Part shown: piece by piece, positions 15,502-23,287 of the stretch
Layout of the letters: the number at the start of each line of letters is the position of its first letter
Position numbering within the stretch: the stretch's first letter is position 1
Source of the DNA: Candidatus Rokuibacteriota bacterium
GTDB taxonomy: Bacteria > Methylomirabilota > Methylomirabilia > Rokubacteriales > CSP1-6
Reading direction: 5' to 3'
Length of the DNA: 53,764 bases
Assembly (NCBI GenBank): GCA_005887895.1
Contig: VBPC01000170.1
Span: 1 to 53,764 of the forward strand
The notes under the pieces: model-generated
Seen by the model: only the letters and a program-made list of their open reading frames with translations
Databases searched by the model: none
What the model was told of the DNA's origin: nothing
Made by a program: the position numbers and the translations under genes

Positions 15502-16356
15502 TTAGCTGGCGCCGAGGGCGCGCCCCGCGTCGGCGGCGAAGCGTTCCAGCGCCGCCGCGTCCATGTCTGGCTTCGGCCGGATGATCAGCCGGTCCACGCC
15601 GGCCGCCGTGTAGGCGGAGACCAGCGTCTTGTCCGGCACATCGAAGCCGGGCGGCGTCACGCCGATCTCCAGTCGCCCCAGCTCGGCCGGCCGCGGGTGC
15701 TTCTTCGCGGCGTCGCGCAGCGCGCCGACGAACTTCTCGGTCGTCGCCACGTCGAGCCCGAATCCGTACCAGCCGTGGGCCTGCATCACCGCGCGACGGA
15801 ACGCGGGCGCGGTGCGCCCGCCGACGACGATGCGCGGCGTCGGCGTCTGCACGGGCCGTGGCATCGCCTGCACGCCCTCGAACGCGACGAACCGGCCCTT
15901 GTAGGCCGGCTTCGGCTGCGTCCACACCGCGCGCATCGCCGCCAGGTACTCGTCGGCGATGCGGCCGCGATCGGGGAACGACACGCCGACCGAGCGCATC
16001 TCCGGCTCACACCAGCCGACGCCGAGCCCGAAGACGAGCCGCCCGTTCGACAGCACGTCGAGCGAGGCGAGTTGCTTGGCGAGGACGAGGGCCTGGCGCT
16101 GCGGCAGGATGATGACGCCGGTTCCGAGCAGGATGCGTGTGGTGTGGGCGGCCAGGAACGTCAGCGCGACGATCGGGTCGAGGAGGCGCTGGTCCGGCGG
16201 CATCGGCCGCTCGGGCGAGGGCGGATCCGGCAAGACCACGTGGTCGGCCACCCAGAGCGAGTCGAAGCCGGCGGCCTCGGCCGCCCGTCCGAGCCGCGCC
16301 GCGGCGTCGGGGTAGGCGCAGGTGTGCAGGTTCACGGAATGCAGTCCGAACTTCAT
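15502..16356 (-). CDS. LLM-class F420/flavin-dependent oxidoreductase 4
   Basis: This 284-residue protein starts MKFGLHSVNLHTCAYPDAAA and has LGRAAEAAGFDSLWVADHVV, RILLGTGVIILPQRQALVLA, SLDVLSNGRLVFGLGVGWCE and PTPRIVVGGRTAPAFRRAVM. This is the typical order of the TIGR03619-type F420-dependent LLM subgroup. GAGGAGAGG lies before ATG 16356. The barrel is complete and shows no defect. It flanks the integron-like region on its upstream side; the next gene on the same strand (histidine phosphatase) ends 50 bp before its start. Substrate unknown. Confidence 0.87.
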   Translation of the reverse strand: MKFGLHSVNLHTCAYPDAAARLGRAAEAAGFDSLWVADHVVLPDPPSPERPMPPDQRLLDPIVALTFLAAHTTRILLGTGVIILPQRQALVLAKQLASLDVLSNGRLVFGLGVGWCEPEMRSVGVSFPDRGRIADEYLAAMRAVWTQPKPAYKGRFVAFEGVQAMPRPVQTPTPRIVVGGRTAPAFRRAVMQAHGWYGFGLDVATTEKFVGALRDAAKKHPRPAELGRLEIGVTPPGFDVPDKTLVSAYTAAGVDRLIIRPKPDMDAAALERFAADAGRALGAS

Positions 16357-16407
16357 GGGGCGCCTCTCCTCTAGAATCCTCTTGCCAGTTAGCTTTTCAG
16401 CAGGACG

Positions 16408-16965
16408 TCACTCGACATACAGCTGTCCGGCCACCTCGTGGCGGCCGTCGGCGGCGCGGCGGAGAACGACGAAGGCGCCCATCCGCACCGTGAGGCCGGT
16501 GAGGTCGGAGACGACCGAGCCGTGGGTGACCAGCACCAGGAGCGGTCCCTCGCGATGCGCGTCGATCTTCTGCTTGATCTCCTCGACCAGATGCTGGCGC
16601 AGCGTGGTGTCGTTGAGCGCGCCCTGCAGGACGTTCCAGGCTTCGGCCTTCCCGAAGGCCAGACGCGCGGTGTCGAGACAGCGGCAGCGCGGGCTCGACA
16701 GCACGGCGCCCACGGCGATGGCGTTCGCGCGAAACGCCTCGCCGACGCGCCGGGCCTGGGCGCGGCCGTTGTCGTCGAGATTGCGCTGGGTCGAGCAGTC
16801 CTCCAGGCGCGCCCCGGGCGGGTCGAAGCCACCGGGCGCATAGCTGTGGCGCAGCACCACGACGCTGCCGGGCTCGCGCAGCGCGCCCCACACCGACTCG
16901 TCAGCGAGCGGCGCCGAGGGCCAGGCGCTCAGCAGCGCGGCGATCAGCCAGACGAGCGCGCGCAC
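16408..16965 (-). CDS. Secreted histidine phosphatase family protein
   Basis: The 185-residue product has a cleavable signal peptide (RALVWLIAALLSAWPSAPLA). The phosphohistidine motif VVLRHSYAPGG carries RHS in place of the usual RHG. The following RNLDDNGRAQARRVGEAFR and LSSPRCRCLDTARLAFG segments are the standard histidine phosphatase continuation, and VTHGSVVSDLTG supplies the second catalytic His. It should hydrolyse a phosphate ester in the periplasm; substrate unknown. GTG 16965 is the start that gives the signal peptide. It lies 8 bp downstream of the Rieske oxygenase gene on the same strand and may be co-transcribed with it. Confidence 0.8.
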   Translation of the reverse strand: MRALVWLIAALLSAWPSAPLADESVWGALREPGSVVVLRHSYAPGGFDPPGARLEDCSTQRNLDDNGRAQARRVGEAFRANAIAVGAVLSSPRCRCLDTARLAFGKAEAWNVLQGALNDTTLRQHLVEEIKQKIDAHREGPLLVLVTHGSVVSDLTGLTVRMGAFVVLRRAADGRHEVAGQLYVE

Positions 16966-16973
16966 GGCCCCAC

Positions 16974-18245
16974 CTAGACGGTCTGTGCGATCTGCGAGCC
17001 CGCCGGCAGGTCCGCGTCCCGCCAGTCGGTGCCGCGCGGAAGCACCGCCTCGGCCGCCGCAAGGCTGGCGTACGTGGGGTCGACACCGCGCGGCGTGCCG
17101 TCGTCGGCAACGGTCTTTACGGCCTCCAGCAGCAGGCGGCGGGCCTGGATGATCGCGCGATCGGCGGGGCCGAGGTGCTCGCGGCTGCGATCGACGATGG
17201 CGCCCATGCCCTCCTGGATTGCGCGGTCCTGGGTGTTGATGCCGTCGATGCCGGTGAAGGTCTCCGTCTTTTGGACCTGGCGGTCGAGCATGTAGTTGTT
17301 ACGGCGGTTGCGGATGCCACGAAACGTCTTCTGGTCGACGTCGAGGGGGCCGTTCCCGAGGCGGCGCTCGAGGCGGTCCTCGGCGGTGAGCGGCTCGGTC
17401 ACGCTGTACTCCCAGTTGTAGACCATCGTGGTCTCGTCGTCGATCGGCACCCACATGTGGCCGGCCACCAGCGGCACTCCGCCCTCCGAGCGCGAGGGGC
17501 GAATCTGGTGGAACGGTAGGATGAAGTGATAGGTCCGCACGTGGACGGTCGCCTCATCGAGGGGGCGGACACCCGCGTACCGGTAGCCGTAGTCGGTGAT
17601 GTCGACCTCGAGCTTCGGCGCCTTGCCGCGCACGAAGGGGTTGTCGGGCTTGAAGCCCGGACGCTTCGAATCGCGCGTGAGCAGGCGGTGCAGGATCGGG
17701 GCGTGCGAGGTGTCGATGCCGCCCTCGACGCCCTGCAGCCAGTTGCTCTCCTGGATCACCTTCGACACCGTGATGTGCGTGGCCGGCACCCGCGTCCACG
17801 CGAACGACGGCGGCGCCGGCTTCCGCTCGGGCGGGCCCAAGTACGCCCAGATCACGCCGCCCGTCTCCAGCGTCGGATACGACGTGATGGCGATCTTGTC
17901 CTTGAACTGCAGGTCGGCGGGCTCGTTCATCATGTCCACGCAGCGGCCGTCGACGTCGTACTTCCAGCCGTGGTAGACGCACCGCAGCCCGCACTCCTCG
18001 TTGCGCCCGAAGAACAGCGACGCCCGGCGGTGCGGGCAGTACTCGTCGAGCAGGCCGATCCGCCCGCGCGTGTCGCGGAACGCGACGAGGTCTTCGCCGA
18101 GCAGGCGCACGCGCACGGGCGCACCATCGGGCTCCGGCAGCTCCCGGGCGAGCAGCGCCGGCAGCCAGTAGCGCCGCAGGGTGGCCCCCATCGCAGTGTC
18201 GGGACCGACGCGGGTCAGGAGCTCGTTGTCTTCGCGTGAGAGCAT
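16974..18245 (-). CDS. Rieske [2Fe-2S] aromatic-ring-hydroxylating oxygenase, alpha subunit-like
   Basis: The 423-residue product carries a Rieske centre, C70-P-H72 and C89-V-Y-H92 (EYCPHRRASLFFGRNEECGL, then RCVYHGWKYD), and a mononuclear-iron region around residues 170-186 (WLQGVEGGIDTSHAPILH) with H181, H186 and nearby D178. This is the Vanillate-demethylase/phthalate-dioxygenase-like class, which uses electrons from a separate reductase to hydroxylate or O-demethylate aromatic acids. No reductase or ferredoxin gene is adjacent. GAGGAGGATC precedes ATG 18245. It is divergent from the deacetylase gene with about 100 bp between. Confidence 0.9.
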   Translation of the reverse strand: MLSREDNELLTRVGPDTAMGATLRRYWLPALLARELPEPDGAPVRVRLLGEDLVAFRDTRGRIGLLDEYCPHRRASLFFGRNEECGLRCVYHGWKYDVDGRCVDMMNEPADLQFKDKIAITSYPTLETGGVIWAYLGPPERKPAPPSFAWTRVPATHITVSKVIQESNWLQGVEGGIDTSHAPILHRLLTRDSKRPGFKPDNPFVRGKAPKLEVDITDYGYRYAGVRPLDEATVHVRTYHFILPFHQIRPSRSEGGVPLVAGHMWVPIDDETTMVYNWEYSVTEPLTAEDRLERRLGNGPLDVDQKTFRGIRNRRNNYMLDRQVQKTETFTGIDGINTQDRAIQEGMGAIVDRSREHLGPADRAIIQARRLLLEAVKTVADDGTPRGVDPTYASLAAAEAVLPRGTDWRDADLPAGSQIAQTV

Positions 18246-18342
18246 GACTCGATCCTCCTCACGGCCGGGGCGGCCTTCGGGAGCGAATCCGGTGGCGCCG
18301 GGCTATTATAGCGCCCGCATCACGACGGAGGCGGAGGCCGGC

Positions 18343-19167
18343 ATGGAGCCGACGATCAGGTGGCCGCAGGGCAAGCGATGCGCGGTGGCGCTCTCGTTCG
18401 ATCTCGACGGCGAGAGCCCGTGGATCCACCGCGACCCCGCGCTGGCCGAGCGGCCGCTGCACATGAGCATGGGGGCCTACGGCCCCAAGACCGGCGCCCC
18501 GCGCATCCTCAAGGTCCTCGACCGCTACGACCTCAAGGTGGCGTGGTTCATCCCGACCTGGATCGTCGAGCGCTATCCCGACGTCTGTCGCGAGATCGTG
18601 CGCCGGGGCCACGAGGTGGGCCACCACGGGCACCTGCACGAGAAGCCCTTCTTCCTGCAGGGCGGCGCCGAGGAGGAGGAAGCGCTGCTGGTGAAGTCGC
18701 TCGACATCTTCAAGAAGGTGCTCGACCTGCGGCCCCGGGGCTCGCGCCTGCCATCGGCGGATCCGTCGAAGCACTCGATGGAGCTGCTGAAGAAGCACGG
18801 CTTCATCTATCACTCGAACCTCATGGACACCGACCTGCCGTACTGCCACAAGACACAGCACGGCGAGCTGGTCGAGCTGCCGACGGCGTGGTGCAACAAC
18901 GACTGGCCGTTCTTCGGCTTCAGCGCGGTGCCGCCGGTCGGCCACGGCATCTGGAGCCAGGAGGACGTGTTCGCGATCTGGAAGGAAGAGTTCGAGGGCG
19001 CCTACGACGAAGGCGGCTTCTTCAACCTGATGGGCCATCCGCAAGTGGTCGGCCGTCCGTCGCGCATGCGCATGGTGTCGCGGCTGATCGAGCACATCCT
19101 CGGCAAGGGCGACGTGTGGATCGCGCGCCCGATCGAGATCGCCGAGCACTACCTGGCCCAGCGATGA
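18343..19167 (+). CDS. Polysaccharide-deacetylase-family hydrolase
   Basis: The 274-residue NodB-type protein contains CAVALSFDLDGESPWIHRDP (the first catalytic Asp/metal block), PRILKVLDRYDLKVAWFIPT, RRGHEVGHHGHLHEKPFFLQ (metal-binding His cluster) and RGSRLPSADPSKHSMELLKK. This arrangement matches the cytoplasmic deacetylase subgroup that includes PuuE-like allantoinases and peptidoglycan deacetylases, not secreted chitin deacetylases; there is no signal peptide. ATG 18343 follows a GGAGGCGGAGG tract. It opens a rightward set with an SDR, an ABC binding protein and two permeases, suggesting it processes an imported N-acyl or amide compound. Confidence 0.85.
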   Translation: MEPTIRWPQGKRCAVALSFDLDGESPWIHRDPALAERPLHMSMGAYGPKTGAPRILKVLDRYDLKVAWFIPTWIVERYPDVCREIVRRGHEVGHHGHLHEKPFFLQGGAEEEEALLVKSLDIFKKVLDLRPRGSRLPSADPSKHSMELLKKHGFIYHSNLMDTDLPYCHKTQHGELVELPTAWCNNDWPFFGFSAVPPVGHGIWSQEDVFAIWKEEFEGAYDEGGFFNLMGHPQVVGRPSRMRMVSRLIEHILGKGDVWIARPIEIAEHYLAQR

Positions 19168-19209
19168 GCGCTCGTCACCGGCGGCGGCCGTGGCTTCGGC
19201 CGGGCCATC

Positions 19210-19902
19210 GTGGAGGCCTTCGCCGACGAGGGCGCCGACGTCGCCGTCAATTACAACGCCAGCGCCGGGCCGGCCGCCGACGTGGTGAAGGCGGTCGAGA
19301 AGCGCGGGCGCCGGGCCCTGGCGGTGCACGCCGACGTGGCCCGCGAGGACCAGGTGCAGGCGATGGTCGACCAGGTGCTCGCGCACTTCGGCCGGCTCGA
19401 CGTCCTGGTGAACAACGCCGGGATCATGACGCGCGGCTCGTTCCTGGCGATCCCCCAGAAGGACTACGAGGCGATGTGGGCGATCAACGTGACCGGCACG
19501 TTCCTCTGCAGCCAGTACGCGCTCGCGCCGATGGTGGCCGCGCGCTATGGCCGCATCGTCAACCTCTCCTCGCAGCTGGCCCGCATGTCGGTCGGCACCG
19601 CCGGCTTCGCGGCCTACGCCGCCACCAAGGGCGCCGTGGAGGCCTTCACGCGCGCGCTGGCCCACGAGGTCGGCCAGCACGGCGTCACCGTCAACGCGAT
19701 CGCGCCCGGCGGCATCGACACCGACATGAGCCGGGCGGTGATGACGCCGGAGTACCGCGAGCGGCGGATCCGCGAGCTGCCCGTGCGCCACCTGGGCGAG
19801 GTCGCCGACGTCGCCTACTGCGCCGTCTTCCTCGCCGCCGAGGCCGGTCACTACCTCACCGGCCAGGTCCTGCAGCCCAACGGCGGCTGGGTGATGGCAT
19901 GA
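19210..19902 (+). CDS. Short-chain dehydrogenase/reductase (FabG-like)
   Basis: A classical SDR: NAD(P)-binding ALVTGGGRGFGRAIVEAFAD, the structural NNAG motif (VLVNNAGIMTRG), catalytic Ser (IVNLSSQLARMS) and YAATKGAVEAF (YxxxK), plus VNAIAPGGIDTDMS. Family identity is firm. The N-terminal TGGGRGFG motif lies upstream of the first in-frame start (GTG 19210), and the frame is open only back to the preceding gene's stop at 19167. An ATG one frame over (19164) reads ATGAGCGCTCGTC; restoring one GC would give a normal MSALVTGGG start. A 2-nt deletion, an assembly error or non-canonical initiation are the options. Its stop overlaps the next start (ATGA). Confidence 0.85.
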   Translation: MEAFADEGADVAVNYNASAGPAADVVKAVEKRGRRALAVHADVAREDQVQAMVDQVLAHFGRLDVLVNNAGIMTRGSFLAIPQKDYEAMWAINVTGTFLCSQYALAPMVAARYGRIVNLSSQLARMSVGTAGFAAYAATKGAVEAFTRALAHEVGQHGVTVNAIAPGGIDTDMSRAVMTPEYRERRIRELPVRHLGEVADVAYCAVFLAAEAGHYLTGQVLQPNGGWVMA

Positions 19903-21458
19903 AGCGCAAGCGGCGCGGCGTGACGCAGACCCAGATGCGCCGGCTGGTGGTCGCGCTGGCGGGAGTGCTGCTGCTGGTCGTCGTGGGCACCGCGCCGGCG
20001 TCCAAGGACACCCTGATCGTGGGGATGCCGACCGACATCCCGATCTTCGACACCCACAAGGCCACCGGGCTGCACAACGGCGGCATCCTGAACCAGGTCT
20101 CGGAGCCGCTGGTGCGGCTGACGAGCGACGGCAAGGTGGTGCCGTGGCTCGTCGAGTCGTGGGAGCCGTCGAAGGACGGGCGGACGTGGACGCTCCACAC
20201 GCGCAAGAACGTGAAGTTCACCGACGGCACGCCGTTCAACGCCGAGGCGGTGCGCGTCAACCTCGAGCGCTTCCGCAAGCACTCGATCGGCAAGGCAACG
20301 CTGGCGATGGTGAAGACGATGGAGGTCGCCGGCGAGCACGTGCTCAAGATCACGACCGAGGCGCCGTTCGCGCCGTTCATCAACTCGCTCGGCTACCACT
20401 GGATCGTCGTCTACAGCCCCACGCAGATCCAGAAGGTGGGCGACGACAACCTGCACACGGCGCCGGTGGGCACCGGCCCCTTCAAGCTCGTCTACCACAA
20501 GCGCGGGCAGGAGGTGCGCCTGGAAGCCAACGAGCAGTACTGGGGCGGCAAGCCGAAGCTCCGCGCGATCGTGAGCCGGCCCTACCCTGATCAGAGCGCG
20601 CGGATGCTGGCGCTCGAGAGCGGCGACGTCGACCTGATCTTCCACGTGCCGCCCCAGGAGGCGGCGCGCCTGGCCAGGATCCCCACGTTGCACGTCTCGA
20701 CGCCGCCGTCGGCGCGCGTCATCTGGCTCTATCTCAACACGCAGAAGGATCCGTTCAAGGACAAGCGCGTGCGCCAGGCGCTCTACTACGCGATCGACCG
20801 CGAGGCGATCGTGAAGAACATCTTCGCCGGCACCGCCAAGGCGCTGCACTCCCCGGGCCCGGTCGGCAGCAACGGCTACACCGACCAGTACGATCGGTAC
20901 GGCTACAATCCCGACAAGGCCCGCGCCCTGCTCAGGGAGGCGGGCGCGAGCAATCTCGCGTTCTCGGCGCATCACTCGCCAGGGCGCTACCTCCTCTCCG
21001 ACCAGGTGCTGGAGGCGGTACAGGGCTACTTCAAGCAGGTCGGCGTGATCATGAAGGTGGTGGACGTCGAGTTTGGCACGCTGTCGCAGATGGGCGCCCT
21101 GCCCGTCGAGAAGAACGTGCTGCAGGCCACGCTGTTCGGCTGGCGCTCGGTCAACGGCGACATCGACAGCAGCCTCCAGGATTTCGGCTCGGCGTTCTGG
21201 CGGCCGAAGGGCAACAATCTCTCGTTCTGGAAGAACGACGAGTTCGACCGCCTGCTGACCGTCGAGCAGGGCACGCTCGACGCGAAGAAGCGGGTGGAGA
21301 CCCTGCACCGCATGCAGGAGATCCTCATGGACGAGCTGCCCGCGCTGTGGCTCTACGGCGAGCCGCAGATCTGGGCGGCCAAGCGCACGCTCAAGGGCGT
21401 GGAGTGGAACTCGCTCGAGTCCATCCAGTCCCTGCACGCCGCCTACTTCGAGGATTAG
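19899..21458 (+). CDS. Peptide/solute ABC transporter substrate-binding protein (SBP_bac_5)
   Basis: The 519-residue protein has a basic N-terminus and signal peptide (RRLVVALAGVLLLVVVGTAP), then the SBP_bac_5 sequence: TDIPIFDTHKATGLHNGGIL, SEPLVRLTSDGKVVPWLVES, DGRTWTLHTRKNVKFTDGTP, PVGTGPFKLVYHKRGQEVRL and RVRQALYYAIDREAIV. These proteins capture peptides, nickel, glutathione or other ligands outside the membrane and deliver them to DppB/DppC-type permeases, which follow directly. No lipobox cysteine is seen, so it is probably a free periplasmic protein. Its ATG overlaps the SDR stop by 4 bp, placing it in the same operon. Confidence 0.92.
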   Translation: MKRKRRGVTQTQMRRLVVALAGVLLLVVVGTAPASKDTLIVGMPTDIPIFDTHKATGLHNGGILNQVSEPLVRLTSDGKVVPWLVESWEPSKDGRTWTLHTRKNVKFTDGTPFNAEAVRVNLERFRKHSIGKATLAMVKTMEVAGEHVLKITTEAPFAPFINSLGYHWIVVYSPTQIQKVGDDNLHTAPVGTGPFKLVYHKRGQEVRLEANEQYWGGKPKLRAIVSRPYPDQSARMLALESGDVDLIFHVPPQEAARLARIPTLHVSTPPSARVIWLYLNTQKDPFKDKRVRQALYYAIDREAIVKNIFAGTAKALHSPGPVGSNGYTDQYDRYGYNPDKARALLREAGASNLAFSAHHSPGRYLLSDQVLEAVQGYFKQVGVIMKVVDVEFGTLSQMGALPVEKNVLQATLFGWRSVNGDIDSSLQDFGSAFWRPKGNNLSFWKNDEFDRLLTVEQGTLDAKKRVETLHRMQEILMDELPALWLYGEPQIWAAKRTLKGVEWNSLESIQSLHAAYFED

Positions 21459-21515
21459 CGGCTGGCGCGGCTGATCCTCAGCCGGCTGGCGACCGGCGTC
21501 CCCACGCTCCTCGCC

Positions 21516-22382
21516 GTGAGCCTGCTCGTCTTCGCGATCGTTCGGCTGATTCCCGGGGATCCGGCCCGGTTGCTGGCCGGGGACTTCGCCACCGACCAGC
21601 TCGTCGACGAGCTGCGCCAGCGCTGGCGGTTGAACGATCCCCTGCCCGTGCAGTACGCGGTCTACATCGGCGGCGTGCTGCGCGGCGACTTCGGCCGCTC
21701 GATCACGACGTCGACGCCGGTGCGCCCGGAGCTGGTCGAGCGCTTCCTGCGCACGCTGGAGCTCGCCGTCGCCGGCATCGTCCTCGCCGCGGTGATCGGC
21801 GGCGCCGCCGGCATCGTGAGCGCGGTGCGCCGCGCGTCGCTCACCGACTACGTCGCCACCGCGCTCGCGCTGACCGGCATCAGCACGCCGATCTTCTGGT
21901 CCGGGCTGCTGCTGATCCTGCTCTTCTCGGTGCGGCTCGAGTGGCTGCCGGCCGGCGGCACCGGCTCGCTGCGGCATCTGGTGCTGCCGGCGCTGAGCCT
22001 GGGGCTGTTCGGGGCCGGCGTGCTGGCCCGGCAGACGCGCTCGGGCATGCTGGAAGTGCTCGGCCAGGACTTCGTGCGGACGGCGCGCGCCAAGGGGCTC
22101 CCGGAGCGCAGCGTCGTGGTGAAGCACGCGCTCAAGAACGCGCTGATCCCGGTCGTCACCGTGCTGGGCGATCAGTTCGGGCGCCTGCTCGGCGGCGCGA
22201 TCCTCACCGAGACGGTGTTCGCGTGGCCGGGGATGGGCCGCTACCTGATCGAGGCGATCTCCCAGCGCGATTACCCCGCCGTGCAGGGTGCGATGCTCGT
22301 CTTCGCCGCCGCCGTCGTCGCCGTCAACCTGCTGGTCGATCTCTCCTACGGGCTGCTCGACCCGCGCGTGCGCGCCGAGTGA
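21516..22382 (+). CDS. ABC transporter permease, DppB-like
   Basis: A 288-residue membrane protein with the DppB/OppB pattern: SLLVFAIVRLIPGDPARLLA, then periplasmic RWRLNDPLPVQYAVYIGG, the spans RTLELAVAGIVLAAVIGGAA and IFWSGLLLILLFSVRLEWLP, and the EAA-loop region RTARAKGLPERSVVVKHALK used to dock the ATPase. The N-terminal helix clearly begins earlier: the frame from just after the binding-protein stop reads RLARLILSRLATGVPTLLAV, where relatives have MLRYLLRRL. No ATG, GTG or TTG exists before GTG 21516, so initiation at CTG 21462 is plausible. It ends at the next gene's ATG. Confidence 0.87.
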   Translation: MSLLVFAIVRLIPGDPARLLAGDFATDQLVDELRQRWRLNDPLPVQYAVYIGGVLRGDFGRSITTSTPVRPELVERFLRTLELAVAGIVLAAVIGGAAGIVSAVRRASLTDYVATALALTGISTPIFWSGLLLILLFSVRLEWLPAGGTGSLRHLVLPALSLGLFGAGVLARQTRSGMLEVLGQDFVRTARAKGLPERSVVVKHALKNALIPVVTVLGDQFGRLLGGAILTETVFAWPGMGRYLIEAISQRDYPAVQGAMLVFAAAVVAVNLLVDLSYGLLDPRVRAE

Positions 22383-23140
22383 TGGCCACGCTCCGCCGGC
22401 TGGCCCGTCACCGCGGCGCCTGCATCGGCGCCGCGGTCGCGCTGGTCTTCGCCCTGGTGGCGGTGCTGGCGCCGTGGCTGGCGCCCTACGATCCCGAAGC
22501 GATCGCGCTGGCCGCCAATCTGCAGGGGCCGTCGGGCGGCCACCCGTTCGGCACCGACAGTCTCGGCCGCGACGTCCTCTCGCGCACGATCTGGGGCGCC
22601 CGCATCTCGCTGACGATCGGCTTCGTGTCGGTGGCGCTGGCCGTGCTGGGCGGCGTGCCGCTGGGCGCGCTGGCGGCCTGGCGCGGTGGCTGGGCGGACC
22701 GGGCGATCATGCGCGGGGTGGACGTGCTGCTCTCGTTCCCGACGATCCTCCTCGCGATCGTCGTCATCACCATCTTCGGCCCCGGACTCGGCCACGCGAT
22801 GCTGGCGATCGGCGTCGCCCAGGTGCCGCTCTACGCGCGCCTCACCCGCGCCGCCGTGCTGCGCGTGAAGACCCTGAGCTTCGTGGAAGCGGCGCGCGCT
22901 GGGGGCTGCGGCGAGTGGCGGCTGCTCGTGCGCCACGTCCTGCCCAACTGCCTGCCGCCGCTGCTGGTGCAGTCGACGCTGCTCTTCGCCACGGCGATTC
23001 TCTCGGCGGCCTACCTCGGCTTCCTCGGCCTCGGCGCCCAGCCGCCGACACCCGAGTGGGGCACGATGCTCGCGAAGGCGCGCGACTTCCTGCGCACCGC
23101 CCCGCACGTCTCGATCTTCCCCGGCGTGACGACATGCTGA
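22382..23140 (+). CDS. ABC transporter permease, DppC-like, 3' end frameshifted
   Basis: The product starts MATLRRLARHRGACIGAAVA and shows the DppC sequence: WLAPYDPEAIALAANLQGPS, HPFGTDSLGRDVLSRTIWGA, the EAA loop VKTLSFVEAARAGGCGEWRL and VQSTLLFATAILSAAYLGFL. It stops at 23140 after PGVTTC. The expected last transmembrane segment, MLTVLGLNLLGDGLRDVLEP, is encoded immediately downstream in another frame, ending at TAA 23196. One missing base after ACGAC near 23133 explains this. If the deletion is real, the final helix is lost and the transporter is probably impaired. No ATPase genes (dppD/dppF) follow, so the pair must share ATPases encoded elsewhere. Confidence 0.87.
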   Translation: MATLRRLARHRGACIGAAVALVFALVAVLAPWLAPYDPEAIALAANLQGPSGGHPFGTDSLGRDVLSRTIWGARISLTIGFVSVALAVLGGVPLGALAAWRGGWADRAIMRGVDVLLSFPTILLAIVVITIFGPGLGHAMLAIGVAQVPLYARLTRAAVLRVKTLSFVEAARAGGCGEWRLLVRHVLPNCLPPLLVQSTLLFATAILSAAYLGFLGLGAQPPTPEWGTMLAKARDFLRTAPHVSIFPGVTTC

Positions 23141-23198
23141 CCGTCCTCGGCCTCAACCTGCTCGGCGACGGCCTCCGCGACGTGCTCGAGCCTTAAGT

Positions 23199-23271
23199 AC
23201 ATGGGGGCCCCGACATGGCCCCAAACCCCCCGACGTTCGGAGCGCCCCGGCAAAGCCGTGGCGCTCCTCTG
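23199..23271 (+). repeat. Intergenic two-hairpin repeat, copy B
   Basis: Two inverted repeats in series, GGGGGCCCCGACATGGCCCC and AGCGCCCCGGCAAAGCCGTG with its GCGCT arm, are joined by AAACCCCCCGACGTTCGG. The element lies between the convergent ends of the permease operon (23196) and chrA (23288). Confidence 0.75.
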
Positions 23272-23287
23272 CACTCCGCGAGATGCC

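Noticed and set aside
18360..21458. Plus-strand frame of 1032 codons joining deacetylase shadow, SDR shadow and the binding protein
   Set aside because: Only the part from ATG 19899 has family sequence. Upstream is out-of-frame shadow of two other genes.
19851..22127. Long open frame of about 758 codons on the minus strand opposite the ABC transporter genes
   Set aside because: Arg/His/Gly-rich low-complexity translation with no family pattern. It mirrors the codon structure of real genes on the other strand, a common shadow in GC-rich DNA.
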